64,000 nucleotides of DNA, taken from contig NC_069136.1 of the NCBI RefSeq assembly GCF_026914265.1, positions 34,123,368-34,187,367 on the forward strand. Direction: 5' to 3'. Below, in pieces: positions 1-11,454 of the stretch. Position 1 is the first letter of the stretch. Each line of letters starts with the position of its first letter. A program made the translations under genes and the position numbers. The DNA is from Mya arenaria (Eukaryota > Mollusca > Bivalvia > Myida > Myidae). The notes below the pieces were generated by a model. That model saw only the letters and a program-made list of their open reading frames with translations. It searched no databases and was not told where the DNA came from.

Positions 1-3000
1 TGCATGATCGTTATTGAAGTGCTCTAACGGTGAACATACACGACTCACCCCGTGCATGATCGCTATTGATGTGCTCTAACGGTTTACATACACGACTCAC
101 CCCATGCATGACCGTTATTGAAGTGCTCTAACGGTTTACATACGCGACTCACCCCATGCATGATCGTTATTGAAGTGCTCTAACGGTTTACATACACGAC
201 TCACCCCATGCATGATCGTTTATTGAAGTGCTCTAACGGTTTACATACACGACTCCTCCGTGCATGACAATTATTGAAGTGCTCTAACGGTTTACATACA
301 CGACTCACCCCATGCATGACCGTTATTGAAGTGCTCTAACGGTTTACATACACGACTCAACCCATGCATGATTGTTATTGAAGTGCTCTTATGGTTTACA
401 TACACGACTCACCCCATGCATGATCGTTATTGAAGTGCTCTAACGGTTTACATACTAGAATCACCCCATGCATGATCGTTATTGAAGTGCTCTAACGGTT
501 TACATACACGACTCACCCCTTGCATGATCGTTATTAAAGTGCTTTAACGGTTTACATACACGACTCACTCCATGCATGATCGTTATTGAAGTGCTCTAAC
601 GGTTTACATACAATACTCACTCCATGCATGATCGTTATTGAAGTGCTCTAACGGTTTACATACACGACTCCACCATGCATGATCGTTATTGAAGTGCTCT
701 AACGGTTTACATACACGACTCACTCCATGCATGATCGTTATTGAAGTGCTCTAACGGTTTACATACACGACTCACTCCATGCATGATCTTAATTGAAGTG
801 CTCTAACGGTTTACATACACAACTCACTCCATGCATAATCTTAATTAAAGTGCTCTTATGGTTTACATACACGACTCACTCCATGCATGATCTTAATAGA
901 AGTATTCTTATGGTTTACATTCACAACTCACTCCATGCATGATCTTAATTGAAGTGCTCTTATGGTTTACATACACTACTCACCCCATGCATGATCGTTA
1001 TTGAAGTGCTCTAACGGTTTACATACACGATATACCCCATGCATGATCGTTATTGAAGTGCTCTAATGGTGTACATACACGACTCACTCCATGCATGATC
1101 GTTATTGAAGTGCTCTAACGGTTTACATACACGACTCACTCCATGCATGGTCGCTATTGAAGTGCTCTAACGGTTTACATACAAGACTCCTCCATGCATG
1201 ATCGTTATTGAAGTGCTCTAACGGTTTACATACACGACTCATCACATGCATGATCGTTATTGAAGTGCTCTAACGGTTTACATACACGACTCACTCCATG
1301 CATGATCTTAATTGAAGTGCTCTTATGGTTTACATACACGACTCACTCCATGCATGATCGTTATTGAAGTGCTCTAACGGTTTACATACACGACTCACCC
1401 CATGCATGATCGTTATTAAAGTGCTCTTACGGTTTACATACACGACTCACTTCATGCATGATCGTTATTGAAGTGCTCTAACGGTTTACATACAAGACTC
1501 ACTCCATGCATGATCGTTATTGAAGTGCTCTAACGGTTTACATACACGACTCTTCCATGCATGATCGTTATTGAAGTGCTCTAACGGTTTACATACACGA
1601 CTCACTCCATGCAGGATCGTTATTGAAGTGCTCTAACGGTTTATATACACGACTCACCCCATGCACGATCGTTATTGAAGTGCTCTAACGGTTAACATTC
1701 ACAACTCAACCCATGCATGATCGTTATTAAAGTGCTGTTACAGTTTATATACTAGACTCACTCCATGCATGATAGTTATTGAAGTGCTCTAATGGTTAAC
1801 ATACACGACTCACTCCATGCATGATCTTAATTGAAGTGCTCTTATGGTTTACATAAACGACTCATTCCATGCATGATCTTAATAGAAGTGCTCTAACGTT
1901 TAACATACATGGCTTACCCCATGCATGATCTTAATTGAATTGCTCTAAAAGTTCACATACACGACTCATCCAATGCATGATCGTTATTGAAGTGCTCTAA
2001 CGGTTAACATACACGACTCACTCCATGCATGTTTAAATTAAAGTGCTCTAACGGTTTACATACACGACTCACCCAATGCATGATCTTAATTGAAGTGCTC
2101 TAACGGTTCACTTACACAACTCACCCCATGCATGATCGTTATTGAAGTGCTCTAACGGTGAACATACACGACTCACCCCGTGCATGATCGTTATTGAAGT
2201 GCTCTAACGGTTTACATACACGACTCACCCCATGCATGATCGTTATTGAAGTGCTCTAACGGTTTACATACACGACTCACCCCATGCATGATCGTTATTG
2301 AAGTGCTCTAATGGTAAACATACAAGACTCACTCCATGCATGATCGTTATTGAAGTGCTCTAACGGTTTACATACACGACTCCTCCGTGCATGACCGTTA
2401 TTGAAGTGCTCTAACGGTTTACATACACGACTCACCCAATGCATGATCGTTATTGAAGTGCTCTAACGGTTTACATACACGACTCACCCCATGCATGATC
2501 GTTATTGAAGTGCTCTAACGGTTTACATACACGACTCACTCCATGCATGATCGTTATTGAAGTGCTCTAACGGTTTACATACAATACTCACTCCATGCAG
2601 GATCGTTATTGAAGTGCTCTATCGGTTTACATACACGACTCCTCTATGCATGATCGTTATTGAAGTGCTCTAACGGTTTACATACACGACTCACTCCATG
2701 CAGGATCGTTATTGAAGTGCTCTAACGGTTAACATACACGACTCACCCCATGCATGATCTTAATTGAATTGTTATAACGGTTTAAATACACGTCTCATTC
2801 CATGCATGATCTTAATTTAAGTGCTCTAACGGTTTTCAAACACGACTCACACCATGCATTATCTTAATTTAAGTACTCTTACGGTTTCAATACACGACTC
2901 ACCCCATGCATGATTTTAATTGAACTGCTCTAACGGTTTACATACACGACTCACTCCATGCATGATCTTAATTTAAGTGCTCTAACTGTTTCCATACACG

Positions 3001-3155
3001 ACTCGCCCCATTCATTATCTTAATTGAAGTGCTCTAACGGTTATCATGTAGGACTTTCCCCATGCATGATCTTAATTGAAATGCTCTAACGGCTTACATA
3101 CACGACTCGCCAATTGCATGATTTTAATTGAAGTGCTCTAATGGTTTGCATGCCC
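1..3155. repeat. 52-bp tandem satellite, about 60 copies
   Basis: Direct head-to-tail repeats with a 52-bp step: TGCATGATCGTTATTGAAG recurs at positions 1, 53 and onward. The array continues past the left window edge. Copies are nearly identical in the first 2.7 kb and more diverged, with TTAATT in place of GTTATT, from about 2.75 kb. No gene is seen inside. Confidence 0.97.
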
Positions 3156-3897
3156 GACTCTCCCCATGCATGATGTTAAGTCAAGTGTTCTAACGGTACA
3201 CGCGCCCGAATCCTCTATGCATGAGGCTAAGTCAAGTGTTATAATGGTACACGTGCCCGACTCCTCCATGCGTGATGTTAAGTCAAGCATTATAATGCTA
3301 CACGTGCCCGACTCCACCATGCATGAGGTAAAGTCAAGTATTCTAATGACACACGTGCCCAACTCCTTCATGCATCATTTTAAGTCAAGTCTTCTGATGG
3401 TACACGTGCCCAACTCCTCCATGCATGAGGCTAAGTCAAGTGTTCTAATGGTACAAGGCCCAACTCTTCCATGCATGAGGTTAAGTCAAGTGTTCTTATG
3501 GTACACGGGCACGACTCCTCCATGCATGATGTCAAGTCAAGTGTTATAATGGTACACGTGCCCGACTCCTCCATGCTTGATGTTAAGTCAAGTGTTCGAA
3601 AGGTACACGTGCCCAACTCCTCCGTGCTTGATGTTAAGTCATGTGTTCTAATGGTACATGTGCCCGACTCCTCCATGTATGAGGTTAAGTCAAGTGTTAT
3701 AATGGTACACGTGCCCGACTCCTCCATGCTTGATGTTAAGTCAAGTGTTCGAAAGGTACATGTGCCCGACTCCTCCATGTATGAGGTTAAGTCAAGTGTT
3801 CTAATGGTACACGTGCTCGACTCCTCCATGCATGAGGTTTAGTCAAGTGTTCTAATGGTACACGTGCCCGACTCCTCCATGCATGAGGTTAAGTCAT
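3156..3897. repeat. 51-bp variant of the same satellite
   Basis: The monomer keeps the ATGCATGA and CGACTC landmarks of the 52-bp unit but has a step of 51 bp, with TTAAGTCAAGTGTTCTAATG and ACACGTGCCCGACTCCTCC. Because 51 is 17 codons, long open frames appear on both strands (3138-3842). They are repetitive translations and not genes. The array ends at about 3897, where single-copy sequence homologous to 27.3 kb begins. Confidence 0.93.
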
Positions 3898-4145
3898 CTG
3901 TTTCCATTTACTATTTTTGATGCTAATTACAGTAATTAGCAATGTAAATAAATTGGACGCATACAAAGTTTTTCGGCTGACTGAAATGGAATTGAAGTAG
4001 ATAACAAATGTAAATGATGTAACACTAACAGTAAGCTACGTTATTTAATCATGACTTTGTGTATTTGAAATAGAAACTGTGAAATGTAAGATTGTTTGAT
4101 CACTGTGATAGAATCACACTTCAAACATGTCATGTCGGGCCGTAC

Positions 4146-4856
4146 CTTTTGTCGAATGATGTCCGCGATAAGGAGTTCACGGCGTTCACGCTCAACTAGG
4201 GACTTGTTTACCTACAAAAGTCACACAATGGAATGAGAAATACATGTAGGTATATAATTTCATATTATGTGAACAGTCATTATGTTAATTCTTGCCGGGT
4301 GTCGTCGTTTGACTTGTGGCTTTTGTTCGACGAGCTTAAAAAATTATCATATTTAAAAACTAGATGGGATATTTAGGCGGCTATAGCTCGCGGTGAATTA
4401 TTTTCTTCATTCTTAGAAACTTTGAAGGTTTTTAAAAGAAATGATGAATATTTTTCTTTCATTTTATCATTCATTTTTATTTATGTTGATTTAACTTACA
4501 CACCATTCAATGTACCTTATTAAAACTTATTCATGTTATTTTGATTACGTTTAAAAGTAAACTATGAGCTGTCTCTTGTTTGGATTAACTTAGAATTTAT
4601 TGAATCAAATTTGCAAAGACGGTTGCGGTATCTTCATAGCAAATAGCATACTTAAGTTAATAAAGTGAGGAACACATATGATGCTATTCAGCACACTATT
4701 GATATAAGCGAAATTAAGCTTTTCTGTTCTGTTCATGTATTTAAAAAGACAAAGCAAAACATTAACTATAAAGAATAAAAAGAAAAAAGACACTAAATAA
4801 CTAACCTTTCTCTGATACGAAGCAGCTTCTCGTGGAGAATCTCTCATGTCAGCCAT
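4146..4856 (-). pseudogene. HES-like gene, exons 1 and 2 only (copy 1)
   Basis: Exon 1 (4856-4806) starts with ATG and encodes MADMRDSPREAASYQRK, followed by donor GTTAGT. Exon 2 (4211-4146) lies between a TAG acceptor and donor GTACGG and encodes VNKSLVERERR then ELLIADIIRQK. Both introns are phase 0. The sequence resembles the basic region and helix 1 of HES/Hairy bHLH repressors, which bind N-box/E-box DNA and recruit Groucho in the nucleus. Compared with the copy at 27.5 kb, exon 2 lacks ten codons covering the end of the basic region and most of helix 1, so DNA binding should be lost. The third exon (helix 2, Orange domain, WRPW) would lie below 3.9 kb, where the satellite now sits. Homology to 27.3-28.2 kb extends through introns and upstream sequence to about 5290. 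I read it as a truncated duplicate. Confidence 0.72.
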
Positions 4857-6411
4857 AATGAACAAAATATGTTCTCCGTTCTTGCAACATGTAAGGTTTT
4901 AAAGAGTCGGCTCCTTGTATCGTGATAATAATTCTTAAGAGTTTATGTCTGACGGTTAAGGGAGTTTTACGGATACATATAGCATTGGATACACGTGTAA
5001 TTTTTCACGAGTTTGTAATCATCACTTTACGTGGACATCCTTAATTGACGCGTGTTTTGATAATTTTGTTATATTATCATTTTAAATATTCAATCACAAA
5101 CTTCCTTCAACATACTAAAAGATGTATTTGGTAGCCCTGTGTCAGCCCGCTCGTTCGACATTTAATTATCGTTTTAGAAGAAACAAACCATTGTGTTCAT
5201 TTCTGGCTTTTAAGACCCTCTTGTGCCATGATTACGAACAGTCTCATGTTTGAGTTTAGACTCAAGTGGCAAAACTGCAAATCGTCATTTTTTTATAATA
5301 ATTTGAATGGTGCATTGCGCGATATTGGTTTATGACTCCTTCGGATGTGTCATCTCTGACGGTCAAATCTGTCCATCGTTTAAAACCTGCGAGAGGACAT
5401 TGAAAGAAATATACTTAAGATTACCACATTTATTGTTTGAACCAGTTTTAGGGATTTTCATAAGTTAATATGCTTTATTGTTTATAATTTGGCAATTATC
5501 CCGTAATTTTTACTTTTTTATATATCAAAAATGTATTGCAAGAAATGGAACTTGATTGGATATTTTAAATATTAAAATATATATTTGATAACCCTATGTT
5601 AGATTGAACAATTAATTGTGTCAACATCAATATGCCACCATCCACAGCTCCACCCGCAAAGAGCACTCCTAACCCAGTTTAGCCGCGATTTAACATAAAA
5701 CTATTTACATTACGATGCATACAATTGAAAATATGTGCATCTTAAACTTATTGTTTAAAATAAATATAATGTACGAAAACCTTCGTAACAAGCCACACAG
5801 TTCGTCTGGGCGAAAGTTCGGAATTTTGCCGGAGATGGCTGAGTTGTTACGATTTTTGAAATCTATTTTTAGAAACTCACGGAAATGACCGACATTGTAA
5901 GCGTATTGTAGGCGTATGGCTACGTGGTATTCTTCCTGATTCTTGCTGGGATTTGTTATTCATGTTTACGATTAAAAAAAATAAGCCAGCAAAGAAAGTA
6001 AGCAAGTAAGCTACAAATGTATAAAGACAGTACGACTTAAAAGATAGCTGAAACACAATTATAATGGAGAGAAAAAAGTAAACTTTCACCAAGCTCGCGA
6101 TGCAGATACTCGGATAACTAATTCATGATGCAATGAGACGAAAGTACAAGTAAGAAAGCAGGATGAACCAGTCAGAACGCAATATGTATCTTTTGCTTCA
6201 ATGTCCTTCCATATAAACGCACATGCATGTTATCAGCTCATGATATCGTTATCTCATTGCGACATCATATGATATTGCTGACATCACGTAAATATAGCTT
6301 TTTGGAAAATCGTTATTTATTTTCCTATTTAACATTTACTCAATCGTGTAAATTGCTTGTTAAAATATAGTCTTTAATCTATTGAGGTTGGATTTAAGCT
6401 GTTTTTCAACC
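4857..6411. other. Upstream region, no gene seen
   Basis: From about 5085 to 5290 the sequence matches 28005-28200, the far end of the HES-like duplication. It ends with a fold-back motif (GAGTTTAGACTC then GCAAA) that also occurs at 28170 and, in altered form, at 30437. The stretch 6190-6370 resembles 61650-61770 and 9870-9960, so it is the shared 5' flank of the small-gene copies and may hold their promoter. A small minus-strand ORF at 5877-6092 has no support. Confidence 0.5.
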
Positions 6412-7572
6412 ATGGAAAAACATTCCAAACGAGGTGACCTTTCTAATCGTACTAGTAAGTATGTTATTGTACTGATGCAGATTTTCTATATATGGATCTG
6501 ATTTAATAACAACGTAAGAAAAACAAGAATACAAAGGAACGCAAGTATTTCAACACAATTAAAAGAATGATATTTGGATACATATATGCTTTAACTTGAT
6601 TCATGAAAACCACGAATATTTTTACAACAACTAGGGATCCCACACACACTGGGCATCACACAAAACTGGGTATTTTACTATTATAACATGAAAACTGATA
6701 TTAATTTACTTATCATTTAATTATATGTGGGAGTATGTTTATTATTTGTCAAAGATAATGTCTATTTCATATCTAAACGTTAGTCAAATGTGATTCATTT
6801 TCTAAAACCTGCCGGGTTTTAACACACATCTGTTTATAGCATGGGCTTTGCAATGGACATTGAAGAGAAATTAAATAATATAAGCTACTTTTATGAACTC
6901 TCACTCGCTCATTGTGAGGATGTTTTGTGGTTGGTATGGCAAATTGAAATACCAAGTTAAAAATCTAAAACCATTTGTAATCGTTCGATCTTCTAAATCC
7001 CTGGTCAAAATTTATATTCTAAAGTTGAGGGCTACGGTCCAAGGGAATGCCCTCCCTTACGTCAAATCCCGGAACCACTCCCGAGTGCTTTGTTTATTTT
7101 CATATTTTTCCGCACCCACTGAAAGTTTTTTTGTAACTGTTTTTTATCATCAAGGTCGTTCCGATAACGAAGGGAAATCTGCGTCAGGGCACGAGAGGGG
7201 CAAGAAAAGAAAAGGTAGGTAACAGTTTAATCCAGAATGTGTTTAAAAAACAGACCCAAAAGTAATTCTTATCAGCTTGTTGATGGCCTACACACGAACT
7301 GACTTAAATAAGTATGTTAACTAAAAACATCCTTTCATCATGCACATTGTGCTGAATTATCCACGTGTTATTGCTATTTGTATTCAGATCTGTAATGATA
7401 AAACAACCGATTTGCATGGAGTTGAGAGGACATCAGACATATCATGTTAGTCAAGGTTATATTTTTCAGGGTCCGACGTATCCGCTGAAGTCCCGAAGAG
7501 ATCTCGGTCGGGTGCTCAGCCTGGTCCTTCTGCAAAGAACGGAAATGAAAAGGCCACACGGTATACATAAAA
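6412..7572 (+). CDS. Small lysine/arginine-rich protein, three exons (copy A, intact)
   Basis: Exons: 6412-6454 (ATG, donor GTAAGT), 7155-7214 (acceptor ATCAAG, donor GTAGGT) and 7470-7572 (acceptor TTTTTCAG, stop TAA). Both introns are phase 1. The product would be about 67 residues: MEKHSKRGDLSNRT, then a charged middle ending GKKRK, then a tail with PKRSRSGAQPGPSA. It has no signal peptide, membrane segment or cysteine pattern. The basic clusters GKKRK and PKRSRS look like nuclear-localisation signals, and the composition suggests disorder. I do not recognise the family. Support comes from at least four other copies (8.7, 10.0, 17.6 and 62.4 kb) that keep exon position and phase-1 junctions. 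An AATAAA lies at 7889-7894. Short length and lack of homology leave room for a transcribed non-coding unit, but conserved phase and open frames in copy 62.4 kb argue for coding. Confidence 0.55.
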
Positions 7573-8685
7573 GCTAAATGTGTTTTGATAGTAGCTTATA
7601 TCGAGAAGTTTCAAATAGTGAAACACAAAGGCATACTTGAAGCAGTGGCGAAGGGCGAAGGCAAATACAGCTGACCGAGGACAAATAACTGGGCCAATAT
7701 GAAATCACCTAACTAAGAAGAATTTCTTAATTTACTATTACCGTTTTTGCTAAAAACATTCTTATAACTTACCTTTAGTTCACATTGAAGCCGTATTTAT
7801 CCCTTATTAATACATGGTGTCTGCTTTTCTAGACTGGACTTTGCTGATTTTGACATGCATCCTTATAGTGACATTGCACATACTTATGAATAAAGCACTG
7901 TACATTGTAAGAAAGCATGTCTTTTCGTCTTAATTTTGTAAATCGTTTGCCAACACGTCAAATGTTTCACCTTCGTCGTCCATTTTGTCGGCGTACATAA
8001 TCATAATAGTCGTAAAATCCACGAACGGGTTAAATACAACTGTAATATCAAACCGTACAAAGTGGTTCAATCGTTCAATAGGTTCAAGTATGCCAAATAG
8101 GTTTATACGAAGCACCAAATTTTCAACAGTCGGAAATGAAAAACAAAATGGCTACCTTTAAAATTAATTTCCAGCTTATTTCTCATATTAGGTGAGTTTC
8201 GACAGCCAATGAAAATGGCTCATTTCTCAAATCCTATATTAAGCGAGATTTGTAGCCAATCAAAGCGGATGAAACTCATATTAGGCGAGTTTTGTCAATA
8301 TTGGCCGAGTTTGGTCGATATAGAGCGAGTTCTGGCATATATTGTCTTCATTTGTCTTGTATTGATACGGCAATTGTCTCTGTATCTCGTCAAATACGTA
8401 ATAGTTGATTAATAATGAAATTTAATACAATTCTCAGGAAAACTACTTACTTTTTCGGCATGTATATAAACCAGACTTAATCATGCTTTTGACACTACTC
8501 ATGAAAGCCAAATAAACTTTATATAGATATATACACATTTAGACAATATATGTTTAAGTTTTATCGGAGCAAACACGTGGGAAAAAGTTATAATTTTATC
8601 ATGAACCCATCTAAACGCGTATACATTTTGTCTGAAAGTTGAAATATAGTTTTTAACCTAGTCGTATTAGGTTATTAACAGTTCA
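7573..8685. other. Spacer after copy A
   Basis: Contains a possible polyadenylation signal (AATAAA, 7889-7894). A 62-codon minus-strand ORF (7930-8118) is not repetitive but has no recognisable domain. From 8180 to 8340 the motif GCGAGTTT/GGCGAGTTT recurs several times at irregular spacing. No gene is supported. Confidence 0.4.
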
Positions 8686-9560
8686 GCAACCACGGAAAAC
8701 AAATTGGCTTAAAGAGATGACCGCTAGTAACGCTATAAGGTTTGTTTTATTTACTGATGCAGATTTTTTTGGATGTCCTTATCAGTTTGAAGGTTTCAGT
8801 TTTAAACAAGGATTATGCCCATTTGGGTACCAGTGTACATAATAAGGTACAAAGGCTTGAACACAAAGGCACATGAGACGAAAACAATTCGGAGACATGT
8901 TTGCATCAAAATGGTTCGTGAAAAACCATAATAATCTTGCAACAAAAAGGATTAAAGAACCATATGCGTTTAGACAATGTACACTTTTAAAAAGTATAAC
9001 ATTAATACCGTGATAAACTTATTATACTAAATTCTGTATGGGATATATGTTTGTTAAAATGGTGTTTTGTGATATAAGTGTTCAAGATGATCGAGCTATA
9101 CTTTATTTTGGCTTCTTTTATAAGGACACCTATTGACTATGGTGCCATTCAATATACAACTTAAGTTTATCTGAATATAAAGCTACATCGTTCATATATT
9201 CAATATATATACGACTTATAACGAATACCGGTCCAGGTTACAATCCATGAAAACGGACCCGAAAATGATTCATTTTAGCCAATTGATGGCTGACAATCGA
9301 ACTGAACTGATTTAATACATATAAATAAAACCCATCAACGAAAACTCATTCCACCGTGCACATTGTGATAAGTGTTTCAAGATTGCATTTCTTTTCGTGT
9401 TAAGTGAAGTAAAATAAAAACTATCTGATGTTCATGGAGTGTTAAATTAAGCAGTTCTTCAGCATGTTTCAGACGACAACAAACATTTCGTGCTAGTCAA
9501 CGTTCACATTTTTTTAGGGACCAAACAATCTGATGTTGCTTGGAGAGAGAAAAGTTAAAA
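8686..9560 (+). pseudogene. Small basic-protein gene, decayed copy B
   Basis: Aligns by eye with copy A. GCAACCACGGAAAACAAAT at 8693 matches the copy A start site but has ACG in place of ATG. The following intron keeps the same landmarks (TACTGATGCAGATTTT, then AAAGGAACA-like and TTCATGAAAACC-like stretches). I cannot find exon 2. The exon 3 equivalent begins after TTTTTTAG at 9519 and reads TKQSDVAWREKS before TAA, much shorter than in copy A. Loss of the start and of exon 2 makes a functional product unlikely. Confidence 0.5.
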
Positions 9561-10004
9561 AGTATACATTAGAGCTGACAGTGTTTTAATAGTAATTAAG
9601 TATGCAAAACTAATTCAAGCATGAAACAAAAGCACATTAATAAAGATATACATATACTGTTATTTTTCCAAAACATCCTCTATCTTTTCAGGAATGACCT
9701 GCTTTACCTAAATCATAAAAACTCTTACATTAATGTATGACAAAATTATATATTAATATATTTATATGCCTTATTTTAGTCAACAACAGTATTTGTCGAC
9801 GTCAGTTCAAATATGATCATAAACCCTTATAACGTACAAAAATCTTATCAACTAATGCTACAGAAAATTCCTTGAGACAATACATTAATTTTGCTTTTTG
9901 GGGAAATCCTTATTTGTATAAAAATGCATGCATCTCTTCAGTCGTGAACATTGGATGGTTGAAATGTAGTGTTTGACTAAGTCATATTGTGTTTTCAGCA
10001 GTGC
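9561..10004. other. Spacer between small-gene copies
   Basis: AT-rich. The part 9860-10000 resembles the 5' flanks of copies A and F. No gene seen. Confidence 0.4.
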
Positions 10005-10451
10005 AGCAACCACTCGAGGCATAAATACTCCACGCAAAGCCCCATTTACGTGTAAGTATTTCATTTTACTGATGCAAACTCTGTTGGACAAAATTGTAGT
10101 CTTAAATTTAAACAGAATCTGGTAAATCAAGAACTCGGCTCATATGGGCATCAATAAGAGTACAGCAACGCATGAACACAAAGGAACAGTTAAAAGAAAG
10201 ATATTCGGACACATCTTGTGAACATACATTGATTAACCATTAAATAATATTAAGGTTATTTCGTGGGAGTGTGATGGATTGGGGGCAAACAATATCAAAT
10301 ATATCTTACTGAATATTTTAATACGTCTGCAATCAAATCTTGGAACCGCTCATACTGATTTGTTTAATATTAGATTATTTTCCGACTGTTTCAGATAAAG
10401 ATGATACCATTAAGGACGGGGGTGGTAGCACCAAGACAGAACACCACAGGG
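10005..10451 (+). pseudogene. Small basic-protein gene, partial copy C (exons 1-2)
   Basis: CAGCAACCACTCGAGG at 10005 corresponds to the exon 1 start of copy A, with ACT where ATG would be, and is followed by donor GTAAGT. An exon 2 equivalent lies at 10395-10451 between acceptor TGTTTCAG and donor GTAGAA. In phase 1 it reads KDDTIKDGGGSTKTEHHR, which resembles the charged exon 2 of copy A. The intron before it holds TCAAATCTTGGAACCGCTC, the same relic transposon piece found upstream of exon 2 in copies A and F. The terminal exon may be the one at 17645, separated by later insertions. An alternative upstream start is possible but not seen. Confidence 0.45.
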
Positions 10452-11284
10452 GTAGAAACAATTAGAACAAAAAATACTATTTATAGATCGTGATTTTGTT
10501 AGTGTACCGAGTTAAGTTGTAAAACAATTAAACCAAAAAAATGTGATCTAGTGGTATCAGCGCTCGTTTATTAAACATAGTACTAAGTGTTTATTGCGTA
10601 CGAAGTTCGTACGAAGTATCTCTGACTGTATTACAGTTTGTTTTTTTTTCTGAAAAAGCACTGTTTTTGTAGATATACGCAATTTCTACGAAAGCTTTTA
10701 GGGTGTCTTAAGATTTTCGTGAATAAATGGCCGCCGCTAAAGCTAAACAATTTTAAGTGGTGATCTTTACTTTGCTTTGGAGTATTTTAACTAAACCAAC
10801 TGCAAATTTTACGACAGACGGCGATTCTGTGGCATCTTCTATCGGTGAGTAAATAAACATTTCGTTACAATGCTGTTTTCACTGAATACTAAGGGGTCGC
10901 AACCTCTCCCGATCTGTCAAATGTTTTAACAAAAAACAAAATGCTATTATTTCGATGCATTTCATGAGATACTTGTGATTCCAATGCTGGAATCTGAGTC
11001 TGAAATACTATCAAAACATCTTACTCAGGTTATGTGCTTTTTTACATTTTTTAAGTGAAACAAACGAGCTGTGGTAATTTCCATCTTTCTTAAAGATACC
11101 AATTTACAAAGGTTTATTTGGGGTTTTATCTTTCCTTAAGATATCTGCATAACCCGTATATTCGTCCTAGAAAGTGGCTTTTACCTTCTACAGCAAGCAT
11201 GCTCCTTGCATGAAACCCCGCTTTTGGCTCCCGCTGTCCCGTTGTCATGGCTCTCTTGGACTTATCAACAAGGTAGGTACCAGT
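10452..11284. other. Spacer with SINE-like piece and a possible micro-exon
   Basis: At 10545-10600 a tRNA-like A-box stretch (GATCTAGTGGTATCAGCGC) matches one in intron 2 of copy F at 63270, consistent with a SINE present before duplication. At 10818-10844 a 27-nt open piece sits between ACAG and GTGAGT and fits phase 1-1 (GDSVASSI); it is too short to call an exon with confidence. Confidence 0.35.
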
Positions 11285-11350
11285 AACGGACGATACCATA
11301 CTCGTCCGTTTTATTATTATACCCCCACAAACGAAGTTTGAGGGGGTATA
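11285..11350. repeat. Two adjacent hairpins heading a mobile repeat
   Basis: AACGGACGA pairs with TCGTCCGTT around an 8-nt loop (11285-11310). Directly after it, TATACCCCC...CAAAC pairs with GTTTG...GGGGGTATA (11318-11350). They precede a GGTC microsatellite and the 145-bp array, a layout like the pearl/Helentron-type non-autonomous elements known in bivalves. The assignment is inference. Confidence 0.6.
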
Positions 11351-11365
11351 TAGGAGTGAGCTTGT

Positions 11366-11450
11366 CGGTCAGTCGGTCGGTCGGTCGGTCGGTCGGTCGG
11401 TCGGTCGGTCGGTCGGTCTGTCTGTCTGTCGGTCGGTCTGTCGGTTTTCA
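11366..11450. repeat. (GGTC)n microsatellite, partly GTCT
   Basis: Uninterrupted GGTC repeats pass into GTCTGTCT and back. The ORF running through them into the 145-bp array is a repeat translation. Confidence 0.95.
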
Positions 11451-11454
11451 TGGT

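Noticed and set aside
1-3155. CRISPR-like array
   Set aside because: Units are contiguous with no unique spacers and the DNA is animal. The same applies to the 46-bp array at 29.5 kb.
3138-3842. Four overlapping ORFs of 77-132 codons on both strands
   Set aside because: They translate the 51-bp satellite and change strand and frame with it. No non-repeat coding sequence.
4605-4805. Longer reading of HES-like exon 1 into a membrane-like tail
   Set aside because: The hydrophobic extension lies past a good GTTAGT donor and is intron sequence.
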